Below, in pieces: positions 1 through 6,248 of a DNA stretch of 6,885 nt. Location: the NCBI GenBank assembly GCA_013180565.1, contig QBUN01000403.1:1-6885 (forward strand). The letters run 5' to 3'. Made by a program: the position numbers and the translations under genes. Below the pieces are notes generated by a model. It worked only from the letters and a program-made list of their open reading frames with translations. It did not search any database and was not told the DNA's origin. The number at the start of each line of letters is the position of its first letter. The first letter of the stretch is position 1. This stretch comes from Candidatus Methanophaga sp. GoMg3.2 (GTDB taxonomy: Archaea; Halobacteriota; Syntropharchaeia; Alkanophagales; Methanospirareceae).

Positions 1-334
1 CGATAGGCTTGTCCAGCTCGTCATCCCAGAAAATAGCGCCCATAATACATGCCTGCGCACAAAAACCGCAGCCTATACACTTATCCTTGTTCAATATCAC
101 TCCGCCACCTTTCCGTACCCTTAACGCATCCGTAGGACAGACCTTAGCACATGGCGGATACTCACATGCCCGACACACAACGACCACAAAACCGCGTTCT
201 ATGCCGCCTGCTGACCGCACCCTTATTGCAGACTTGTCAAAGCCAGCCCTACCTACTCTTCTTGTACATGCAAACATGCACTCCATACAGCCAATACATT
301 TGTTCACATCCAGTACCGCTAATTTCTTGACCAT
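1..334 (-). CDS. 4Fe-4S polyferredoxin, partial at its C-terminal end
   Basis: This is an electron-carrier protein of the HycB/CooF/DMSO-reductase-B-like ferredoxin type. The 111 visible residues hold three cysteine clusters: C13-x2-C-x2-C-x3-C23, C54-x2-C-x4-C-x3-C66 followed by Pro, and C86-x2-C-x2-C-x3-C96. The second cluster has the CRACEYPPC form typical of these multi-cluster subunits. Family members usually carry a fourth cluster, which would lie beyond the left edge because the reading frame is still open there. The ATG at 334-332 is the first start after an in-frame TAG at 340-338. A GGGAG ribosome-binding site at 350-346 sits 11 nt upstream. No signal peptide or membrane segment is visible, so it is probably cytoplasmic. 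Such proteins serve hydrogenases, CO dehydrogenases or aldehyde oxidoreductases; the partner gene is not in the window. The family type is fairly sure, the partner unknown. Confidence 0.88.
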   Translation of the reverse strand, partial: MVKKLAVLDVNKCIGCMECMFACTRRVGRAGFDKSAIRVRSAGGIERGFVVVVCRACEYPPCAKVCPTDALRVRKGGGVILNKDKCIGCGFCAQACIMGAIFWDDELDKPI

Positions 335-394
335 TATCTATCTATCTCCCTCACTCATCTTATTATGCATACACCTTATTTGTACCCTATGTAA

Positions 395-421
395 TAGATT
401 TCTTGTTCTGCTGTAAATCTA
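395..421. repeat. 7-bp inverted repeat upstream of the polyferredoxin
   Basis: TAGATTT at 395-401 is the reverse complement of AAATCTA at 415-421, with a 13-nt spacer. A direct repeat CTATGTAAT overlaps it at 387-395 and 419-427, 32 nt apart, about three helical turns. It lies between cofE and the polyferredoxin gene and could be an operator or a small leader hairpin. In AT-rich DNA a repeat of this size can also arise by chance. Confidence 0.3.
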
Positions 422-434
422 TGTAATCTTGTGG

Positions 435-443
435 TTATAAAAT
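435..443 (-). promoter_or_regulatory. Candidate TATA box for the polyferredoxin gene
   Basis: Read on the minus strand, the sequence is TTTTATAA just after the cofE stop codon. An archaeal start site about 25 nt downstream would fall near 410 and leave a leader of roughly 75 nt before the ATG at 334. The 114-nt gap after cofE makes a separate promoter plausible. Co-transcription with cofE is equally possible, as no T-rich terminator is evident in the gap. Confidence 0.3.
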
Positions 444-448
444 GTAAC

Positions 449-1213
449 TTACCTGAATATGTCTTCCTCCCGGGGGAACAGGACTTCTTTTATATCGCTT
501 TCGCAGCGCTTCAACTTCAATCCTCGCACAAGAACAACCGGTATGCCCTCTTTGAATTCACCCATTATAAGGTTCGCAGCCGCACATATCTCGTCCGCTA
601 TCGCTTCTTTTGTTACCATTGCGACCTTTCCAAACCGGTCCTCCTCGCCTCTCCTGTCCAGTAAAGCGGGAATGCCGGAAACACCCATGCACGTGCCGGT
701 TACGCCGTCTCGAAACGCTCGGCCGAAAGAATCAGAGAGCAGAACTGAAATTTCTACGCTACTACGCCGTTCTATCTCATCTTTGAGCAGATATGCACTC
801 CGTTGCGGGTCTTCGGGCAGCAACACCGCCTTGCCTTGCTCTACATTTGATTCGTCTACGCCCGCATTTGCACATACAAAGCCATGTTTGGTCTCTACAA
901 TGATATGATTCCGCATCTTTTTCACTACTTCTTTTGCCTCGTTGAGTACAAGTTGCGCGATTCTTGGGTCCTTCTCTGTATCTTTCGCCATCTGTTCCGC
1001 CACATCGCCCACTTCCACTTTGAGAAGGTCAACGACTCGGCCTTCGCTCTTTGATACTATTTTAGATGTGAATACGATTGCATCACCGTCTTCTAAACCA
1101 AGTTCTTTATCTTCTAATGCATTAAGGAATAAGGCGGTCAAATCATCGCCCTCTTTTATCTCCGGTAGGTTATCTATGCCTATTAGTTCCAGATGCTTCG
1201 CGAATTCCGGCAC
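449..1213 (-). CDS. cofE: Coenzyme F420-0:L-glutamate ligase (F420 gamma-glutamyl ligase)
   Basis: CofE adds L-glutamate residues to F420-0, using GTP, to finish coenzyme F420, the deazaflavin hydride carrier of methanogens and relatives. It acts in the cytoplasm. The 254 residues match the usual archaeal length of about 250. Family motifs are visible in order: LPEIKEGDDL (16-25), FTSKIVSKSEGR (48-59), HGFVCANAGVDESNV (110-124), LLPEDPQRSA (131-140), SDSFGRAFRDG (160-170), a GVSGI loop (177-181), RRGEEDRFGK (187-196), PVVLVRGL (225-232) and the end FPREEDIFR. D120 and D161 correspond to metal-binding aspartates known in the family; the residue after D161 is Ser where Thr is more usual. The start is GTG at 1213: an in-frame TGA lies at 1240-1238, there is no other start between, and a GGGGG ribosome-binding site lies at 1230-1226. 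It stands alone on the minus strand, divergent from the methyltransferase gene. Confidence 0.95.
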   Translation of the reverse strand: MPEFAKHLELIGIDNLPEIKEGDDLTALFLNALEDKELGLEDGDAIVFTSKIVSKSEGRVVDLLKVEVGDVAEQMAKDTEKDPRIAQLVLNEAKEVVKKMRNHIIVETKHGFVCANAGVDESNVEQGKAVLLPEDPQRSAYLLKDEIERRSSVEISVLLSDSFGRAFRDGVTGTCMGVSGIPALLDRRGEEDRFGKVAMVTKEAIADEICAAANLIMGEFKEGIPVVLVRGLKLKRCESDIKEVLFPREEDIFR

Positions 1214-1250
1214 TTTCTTCTTCTTCCCCCTTTTATCTCATTAGTCAAGA

Positions 1251-1270
1251 ACTTTAAATTAAATTAAACT
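1251..1270 (-). promoter_or_regulatory. AT-rich TATA-like element upstream of cofE
   Basis: On the minus strand this is a run of TTTAA/ATTTAA sequence ending in TTTAAAGT. Counting about 25 nt downstream puts a start site near 1230-1240, giving a short leader that contains the G-rich ribosome-binding site of cofE. The spacing suits an archaeal promoter. The long AT run makes the exact box uncertain. Confidence 0.45.
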
Positions 1271-1305
1271 TATACGTTCTCAAGAAAAAAAAATCAAAAA
1301 TGATC

Positions 1306-1367
1306 GCCACAGAGACCACAGAGCACACAGAGTGAACATACTCAGTGCTCTCGGTGTACTCGGGGGC
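1306..1367. repeat. CACAGAG-type imperfect hairpin repeat, 9-nt units
   Basis: The left arm, 1306-1332, is made of 9-nt units CCACAGAGA, CCACAGAGC and ACACAGAG. The right arm, 1341-1367, is made of CTCAGTGCT, CTCGGTGTA and CTCGGGGGC. The arms are 27 nt each with an 8-nt loop (1333-1340), and 19 of 27 positions are complementary. A-rich runs flank it at 1285-1300 and 1366-1374. It lies in the divergent region between cofE and the methyltransferase gene. Similar CACAGAG palindromes recur as dispersed intergenic elements in many environmental genomes, from memory. The right arm has decayed more than the left, suggesting an old copy. It encodes nothing visible. Confidence 0.7.
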
Positions 1368-1397
1368 AAAAAATACACTTTTTATATACAATTAAAA

Positions 1398-2075
1398 ATG
1401 CGAAAAAATCAGATTTTTGAAGAACGGGCAGAAGAATATGACAAGTGGTTTGATGAAAACCCGTTTGCCTACAAGTCAGAAGTTCTAGCTTTAGGGAAGT
1501 TCATACCAAAAAACAGTAAAGGTTTGGAAGTAGGAGTAGGTACAGGGAGATTTGCAGTTCCTATGGGTATCCAAATGGGTGTGGAACCAGCAAGAGCGAT
1601 GGCAGATATTGCAAGAAAACGTGGAATAGAAGTATATGAAGCAAAAGCAGAGAAACTCCCTTTTGATAATGAGTCGTTCGACTTTATTTTGATGACCACA
1701 ACAATATGCTTTTTACAAAATCCTATGCTTGCACTCCAGGAATCAACAAGAGTTATTAAACCCGGCGGATATATTATAATCGGAATGATAGATAGTGATA
1801 GTTTTCTTGGCAAGGCATATGAATCAAAAAAGAAGGATAGTAAGTTTTATAGATATGCCCACTTTTACTCGGTTAGTCAGGTTTTGAAGTGGGTTAGAAA
1901 ATTAGGTTACTCTCATATCAAAATTTGTCAAACAATATTCAAAAACCCAGGAAAGATAGCAGCTATTGAGCCTGTTAAAGACGGTTCTGGAAGAGGAGGC
2001 TTTGTTGTCATTTCTGCACAAAAGGATGTACGTCTGGACTTTCATCCGGATCACGTTCGGAGATCGCTTTCATGA
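1398..2075 (+). CDS. Class I SAM-dependent methyltransferase (Methyltransf_11-like)
   Basis: It transfers a methyl group from S-adenosylmethionine to an unidentified acceptor; the family is too broad to name one. The 225-residue protein has motif I GLEVGVGTGRFAV at about 42-54, an acidic/AEKLPF stretch near 82-87 (motif II-III region), FDFILMTTTICFL near 92-104 (motif IV region) and RVIKPGGYIIIG near 122-133. The opening IFEERAEEYDKWFDENP is the usual N-terminus, which supports the ATG at 1398. The frame stays open back to a GTG at 1332, but that start lies inside the hairpin repeat and would add 22 residues unlike the family. The conserved fold ends about GGFVVISAQK (codon 2022-2024); the last 16 residues are read from DNA antisense to the DUF362 gene. 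Three sampled 60-nt blocks (1501, 1681, 1801) are about 36% G+C, lower than the neighbours, and it is the only plus-strand gene, so recent acquisition is plausible. Confidence 0.87.
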   Translation: MRKNQIFEERAEEYDKWFDENPFAYKSEVLALGKFIPKNSKGLEVGVGTGRFAVPMGIQMGVEPARAMADIARKRGIEVYEAKAEKLPFDNESFDFILMTTTICFLQNPMLALQESTRVIKPGGYIIIGMIDSDSFLGKAYESKKKDSKFYRYAHFYSVSQVLKWVRKLGYSHIKICQTIFKNPGKIAAIEPVKDGSGRGGFVVISAQKDVRLDFHPDHVRRSLS

Positions 2076-3237
2076 TTTGACTCGCTACAGGCGGACATCC
2101 GGAAACAAAAACACCCTGCTCTTTATGCTGTTCTGTGCAGTTACCGATGCAGAGCGTACCGCATGGGACCGACTCGTGCCCCTTCCCAATTGCAATAGTA
2201 ACATTCTTTTGCTCGGGGAAGTAGTTGAACATCTTATCACCGTATCGTTTCAGGAACATAAAAAGTGTGGACTGGCAGGCACTGCAGGACTGTTCATCAA
2301 GTATTGTAACACCGGGGAACCGTATCGATAAGTTCTCGGGAGGGCGTTCAAAAGGCGAGCAAAAATCATGCCATGTATCCGGATTCACCTGTATCCTGGA
2401 GATGTCTATCACGCCGTATCCTCGCTCAGCGCCAATACGCAGGTGTGGCACATCCTCTGCATTCAGCCCCATGAGTGCGCATGCAACCGCATCTGCTGCG
2501 AATGGATCAATCCCAAGCACAACAAGATCGAGTTTCTTCGCCTGGCCAGCACTTGGCCCCAGCCCTTCCATACCAGTAGTGCCATCAACAATCGCTAGAT
2601 GCGGACGAAGAACAGAGGACATATCAGCAATAGCGATATTAAGCGATCTGTCACTCACACCCTCTATTTGAGGCAGCATGTGGAGCTCGATTTTTGTACG
2701 GCGCCACAGGCATCCTTTCATATTCTTCACTGCGAGCGTAACGACTGTGTGCATGTGGGTTTTCATTACCGGGATTGAAACGACAACGTCGTACTCGACC
2801 ACTTCCGGGCAGACCGTAAGCGACTGTATTGCAACGCCGCCTTCGACAATCACATGAACGGGCTGCCGAACGTCCATATCTATCAAAGGACAGTTACGCT
2901 CACGAGCCACAGACGCAATACCAGTTGCTTCGAATGCGGCCATTGTTTTGACGCCGATTATTGGACTCTCACCAACAGCGACAGTTGCTCCTGCCTCGCG
3001 GAACAGATCAATTGCTGCCGCTACAACCTGGGGGTTGGTTGTAATACCCGATTCGGGACTGGCAATTCGGCCTGCATTCGGCTTTAAAAGAACTCGCTTG
3101 CCCTTGACCGCAGCGAGGTTGATTTGCGCGAGAACCGCCCTCGTGTTATCATATGCGCCCTCTCCCGTAGCGACGTGGACATGTGGATTAGACCAGTCAT
3201 CGCTAAATGGCGTTGGCAGTAGAGATTTTATATTCAT
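2008..3237 (-). CDS. DUF362 protein with cysteine-rich C-terminal region
   Basis: The protein belongs to the DUF362 family, which has no settled reaction and often sits beside iron-sulfur proteins. In 409 residues the DUF362 core is clear: LLKPNAG (50-56), GITTNPQVV (64-72), VGESPIIG (88-95), IPVMKTHMHTVVTLAVKNMKG (155-175), AIVDGTTGMEGLGPSAG (215-231) and GIDPFAADAVACALMGL (242-258). After about residue 315 comes a separate region with C318-x2-C321, C359-x3-C363-x3-C367 and C381 in GCPPV, which could bind a metal or an iron-sulfur cluster (inference). No signal peptide or membrane segment is seen. The ATG at 3237 has no strong ribosome-binding site, so a short or leaderless transcript is possible. 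The last residues, roughly DVHPFVQK, are encoded in the 68-nt overlap with the convergent methyltransferase gene. Sampled base composition is G+C-richer than the methyltransferase. The substrate is unknown. Confidence 0.88.
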   Translation of the reverse strand: MNIKSLLPTPFSDDWSNPHVHVATGEGAYDNTRAVLAQINLAAVKGKRVLLKPNAGRIASPESGITTNPQVVAAAIDLFREAGATVAVGESPIIGVKTMAAFEATGIASVARERNCPLIDMDVRQPVHVIVEGGVAIQSLTVCPEVVEYDVVVSIPVMKTHMHTVVTLAVKNMKGCLWRRTKIELHMLPQIEGVSDRSLNIAIADMSSVLRPHLAIVDGTTGMEGLGPSAGQAKKLDLVVLGIDPFAADAVACALMGLNAEDVPHLRIGAERGYGVIDISRIQVNPDTWHDFCSPFERPPENLSIRFPGVTILDEQSCSACQSTLFMFLKRYGDKMFNYFPEQKNVTIAIGKGHESVPCGTLCIGNCTEQHKEQGVFVSGCPPVASQIMKAISERDPDESPDVHPFVQK

Positions 3238-3277
3238 TTTATTACATCTTTGAATTCCAGTTCCTCTTTACATACAC

Positions 3278-3285
3278 AAAATAAA
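3278..3285 (-). promoter_or_regulatory. Candidate TATA box for the DUF362 gene
   Basis: The minus strand reads TTTATTTT. A start site about 25 nt downstream would fall near 3255 and give a leader of about 18 nt before the ATG at 3237, a normal archaeal layout. Short AT-rich repeats lie just upstream: GATATT at 3296, 3303 and 3313, and TTATGAT twice at 3325-3338. Their role is unknown. Confidence 0.3.
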
Positions 3286-3364
3286 TCTTGATTTTGATAT
3301 TAGATATTGTTTGATATTTGGTGCTTATGATTTATGATTTCTCGCAGCTAAGGCAAAAATGAAT

Positions 3365-3469
3365 TTAAGGTATCCCTTCTCTATCTATGAGGTCAATCAA
3401 CTCATGCAAAGTCAGTTCAGCGATTTCCGCAGCTTTCCATAGTTGTAGTCTTTCCTTCCCGGTATAATC
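3365..3469 (-). pseudogene. Relic of a UPF0175-type small antitoxin-like protein (C-terminal part)
   Basis: On the minus strand, after an in-frame TGA at 3472-3470, a 34-codon frame runs to TAA at 3367-3365. It reads DYTGKERLQLWKAAEIAE and continues LTLHELIDLIDREGIP. This resembles the C-terminal end of UPF0175 proteins, where a KAAELAG-type helix is followed by a helix ending in a RGIP-type tail. These are small putative antitoxins often found in toxin-antitoxin pairs. No start codon, ribosome-binding site or N-terminal part is present; upstream lies only the T-rich end of the HdrA-like operon. I read it as a truncated, inactive remnant. The fragment is short, so the family call is tentative. 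Confidence 0.5.
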
Positions 3470-3489
3470 TCAGAGCCTTTCTCAATTAT

Positions 3490-3511
3490 TTAAAAATGGA
3501 AAAATAAAAAA
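3490..3511 (-). terminator. T-rich terminator of the hdrB/HdrA-like operon
   Basis: About 18 nt after the TAG stop at 3529, the minus strand enters a run reading TTTTTTATTTTTCC followed by ATTTTTA. Archaeal RNA polymerase terminates at such U-tracts without needing a hairpin. No strong stem precedes it. Confidence 0.6.
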
Positions 3512-3528
3512 GTACTCAGTGGATCTCT

Positions 3529-6246
3529 CTAAAACGCATAATCCAACTGAGCGTACAACTGCTTATCCTTGAAATACTTCAGCGACATCGCACTCGATGG
3601 GCAATAAGAAGCGCAACTTCCACAGCCTATACAGCCATCACCGACCTTCGCAACCTTCTTCACTCCGCTTACCACTGTTGCGACACCGAAAGTGACCACA
3701 GGCACCGTCTCCTCTGTCAGCGCGATCGCCTCAACTGGGCACACATCCACACACACACCGCACCCAACACATATCAGATCGTCAACTACTGAAGTCACCG
3801 CAGGTGTCTCAAGGAAATTCTTCGCCAGCAACACGTTAGCCCTAGACGCAGCCGCCGTGCTCATCGCTATGCACTCATCTATCATCGCAGGATAAACCGC
3901 AGAACCACAGATGAACACGCCCTCGTTTATCGTATCAACCGGCGTTAACACCATCTTCGGTCGTTCTTGCGCCTCCATAAAGAACCCATTTTTTAGTGGT
4001 ATATTGAACATCTTGCTCAATCGCTCATTCGCGTCTGCAGGCATCATTGGCGTGCTTAACACTATCTGGTCCGGCTTTATCTGTACCTCATCGTTGAATA
4101 TCACGTCGAACAGCGACAGAATACCATTACTAAATTCTGGCTGCTTCTTCTTGTCATATCTGAGGAATATCACACCCTTCTCTCTCGCATCTTTGTATAT
4201 CGCTTCCCACTTACCGTACGTCTTTATGTCCTGATATAACACGAATACGTTAGCGTCCGGGTTCTTCTCTTTCACTTTTAACGCACTATCCACCACTTCG
4301 ATGCTGGTAGACTTTGAATTAACTACTCCCTCGTTCGGTCCCATATCTTGAACAAACGCGATTGTCCCGGCATCTGATTTACCAGCCTTCCTGAATTCGC
4401 TCAGCGTTACTACCTTGTTATCAGAGCCATATCCCAAGTATCCCTCAGGCACGAATTCACGTGCACCGGTTGCGATTACACATGCGCCAAATTCTATCTC
4501 TTCATCCGTTCCATCTCCGACTATCCGCGCCTTAAACGAACCCGCTCTTCCTCTGACGTCCTCTTCTTTCGCGTTCGTATAGACGGTTATCCGCTCGTTA
4601 CTCTTTACTTTATCTACAAGTCCTGTTAAAACGTCAGAAGCTTTTTCACCACTCTGTAACTCCGTGAAATCCCTCAAACCGCCTCCAAGTTCAGGCTCAT
4701 TCTCCACCAGATATACTTCGTAGCCCGTATCGGCAATCCCAAGCGCCGCGGTCATTCCAGATACACCACCACCGATGACGAGTGCTTTTGGTGTCACAGG
4801 ATACCGCACAATCGGAATCTCATCAAGATACTTCGCTCGCTCTATTGCCATCCTTAGCGTATTTCCAGCCACGTCCGTCGCTTCCGCCTTATCATGCACC
4901 CAGGCACACTGTTCCCGTAAGTTCACGAACTCGAGTAGATACGGATTCAATCCAGCATTGGCACAGGCATCTCTGACTACATCCTCATATTCCCTCGGCG
5001 AGCAGCCCGCAAACACGATTCTGTTCAAGCCCTCGTCCACGATTCCACCTTCTATCGCTGACATCGCCTCTTTCATCGTCTTCGTCTCACTGTTCACCAG
5101 CTCTACGCCTTTCACGCCTTTCACTCGCTCCGCAACCGCAGGTATATCAACAGTCTGCCCCACTTCGCCTTCACAGTCACAGATAATAACGCCTATCTTT
5201 GGTGGCGCATCGCCCACTTCTATGTATTTCCTATCTTCCTGCCCTGGAATCGGCTCAGTGCGCTGCGAAAGAACCGCTGCTTTTAATGCCGCACCACTTG
5301 CCAGTCCAACGCTTTCACGCACTTTCATCGGTGCCGTTGCCGTTCCACAAGCGAAAATACCTGGAACACTAGTCTCTATCGGACTCGTGATACCGGTCTC
5401 AATATAGCCGTATTTATCCGTATTTACTCCCGTTATCTCTGCAAGTCTGCCTAAAGTCTTTGATGGTAGGAGGCCAACTGCAAGAACTACCATATCGAGT
5501 TTTAACTTATCTATCGTGCCTTTTTCTAGATTTTCGAACTTTACCGTCAGAGTGTCTCCCTCTGGTATCACCTCTGGTGTTCTTGACCTTATGTAATGCA
5601 CACCGTACTTATCCTTCAAATCCGCAACCAGCTCTTCATCCTTACCAAATACTCGTACATCCATGTAGAAGACGTAAACGTCAATATCCGGGAATCGCTC
5701 CTTTATGTCCCACACCTCTTTCGCGGTGTACGCACAACACGCCGTAGAGCATATCTCGTTCTCCTGGCATCGCGACCCCACACACTTGATGAATCCTATC
5801 CGCTTCACTTGCTTACCATCCGAAGGTCGCACCAGTTTGCCGCTATCACCAGCAGTCACAGTCTTGAGTATCCCCTCAAAATCCAACGAGGGTACAACAT
5901 CCGGACTTCCAAATCCATAACTCTTTGCTATCTCATCGAAGACATCATATCCCGGTGCCAACACCACGCTCTCCGCATCTATCTCCTTACCTGACGCTTT
6001 CAACTTGAAATTGCCCGCTGAGCCCGATAAACTCTCTAACTCGCTTGATAGCATCAGTTCTATGTTCGGATGATTACTCACCTTGGCAATGTATGGCGAT
6101 AATCCCATCTGGCATTCCGAGAGTTCAGCCATCTTTCCACCGAGTTCCGCATTCTTCTCTACTAAATAGACTTTATAGCCCGAGTTTGCAAGATCAAGAG
6201 CTGCTGTTATTCCTGCAACTCCGCCTCCAATAACTGCTATTCCCAT
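3529..6246 (-). CDS. HdrA-like double flavoprotein (tandem FAD halves plus 2x[4Fe-4S] ferredoxin tail)
   Basis: It is related to subunit A of heterodisulfide reductase and to QmoA/QmoB, cytoplasmic FAD/iron-sulfur proteins that route or bifurcate electrons. Order in 905 residues: (1) FAD half 1, GGGVAG at 7-12, with C155-VGSR, C160, C166 and C170-C171, ending in a GIFACG flavin motif near 296; (2) a domain like the N-terminus of HdrA, about 348-475, with ICDC (C356, C358), GCSPREYED (C415) and NLREQCAWVH (C447); (3) FAD half 2, GGGVSG at 492-497, ending in GVFICGSA near 776; (4) two ferredoxin motifs, C826/829/832/836 and C872/875/878/882. Half 2 has lost the CVGSR...CC cysteines (QDMGP and NSKSTS instead). 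Single HdrA proteins are near 650 residues, so this is a fusion. ATG 6246 is preferred, with AAGGTGG 7 nt upstream; GTG 6252 would add two residues. It directly follows hdrB. No MvhD- or FrhB-like domain is present. Confidence 0.9.
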   Translation of the reverse strand: MGIAVIGGGVAGITAALDLANSGYKVYLVEKNAELGGKMAELSECQMGLSPYIAKVSNHPNIELMLSSELESLSGSAGNFKLKASGKEIDAESVVLAPGYDVFDEIAKSYGFGSPDVVPSLDFEGILKTVTAGDSGKLVRPSDGKQVKRIGFIKCVGSRCQENEICSTACCAYTAKEVWDIKERFPDIDVYVFYMDVRVFGKDEELVADLKDKYGVHYIRSRTPEVIPEGDTLTVKFENLEKGTIDKLKLDMVVLAVGLLPSKTLGRLAEITGVNTDKYGYIETGITSPIETSVPGIFACGTATAPMKVRESVGLASGAALKAAVLSQRTEPIPGQEDRKYIEVGDAPPKIGVIICDCEGEVGQTVDIPAVAERVKGVKGVELVNSETKTMKEAMSAIEGGIVDEGLNRIVFAGCSPREYEDVVRDACANAGLNPYLLEFVNLREQCAWVHDKAEATDVAGNTLRMAIERAKYLDEIPIVRYPVTPKALVIGGGVSGMTAALGIADTGYEVYLVENEPELGGGLRDFTELQSGEKASDVLTGLVDKVKSNERITVYTNAKEEDVRGRAGSFKARIVGDGTDEEIEFGACVIATGAREFVPEGYLGYGSDNKVVTLSEFRKAGKSDAGTIAFVQDMGPNEGVVNSKSTSIEVVDSALKVKEKNPDANVFVLYQDIKTYGKWEAIYKDAREKGVIFLRYDKKKQPEFSNGILSLFDVIFNDEVQIKPDQIVLSTPMMPADANERLSKMFNIPLKNGFFMEAQERPKMVLTPVDTINEGVFICGSAVYPAMIDECIAMSTAAASRANVLLAKNFLETPAVTSVVDDLICVGCGVCVDVCPVEAIALTEETVPVVTFGVATVVSGVKKVAKVGDGCIGCGSCASYCPSSAMSLKYFKDKQLYAQLDYAF

Positions 6247-6248
6247 TT

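Noticed and set aside
9..416. 135-codon plus-strand open frame at the left end
   Set aside because: The minus strand encodes a ferredoxin with three perfect cysteine clusters across 1-334; the plus frame has no family features.
459..908. Long plus-strand open frame opposite cofE
   Set aside because: It is the antisense shadow of a clear cofE gene and shows no domain or ribosome-binding site.
1306..1367. CRISPR array or intrinsic terminator reading of the 9-nt repeats
   Set aside because: Units are too short and have no spacers for CRISPR. The element lies upstream of both divergent genes, so it cannot be their terminator.
1332..1397. N-terminal extension of the methyltransferase from a GTG at 1332
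   Set aside because: The GTG lies in the hairpin arm and the added 22 residues do not resemble the family; IFEERAEEYDKWF is the usual N-terminus.
3292..3340. GATATT and TTATGAT repeats as a replication origin or iteron set
   Set aside because: Copies are few, short and irregularly spaced in AT-rich DNA, with no Orc1/Cdc6 gene nearby.
4775..5407. 210-codon plus-strand open frame opposite the HdrA-like gene
   Set aside because: It is a shadow frame, Ser/Thr/Pro-rich as expected from antisense of an acidic protein, with no recognisable motif.
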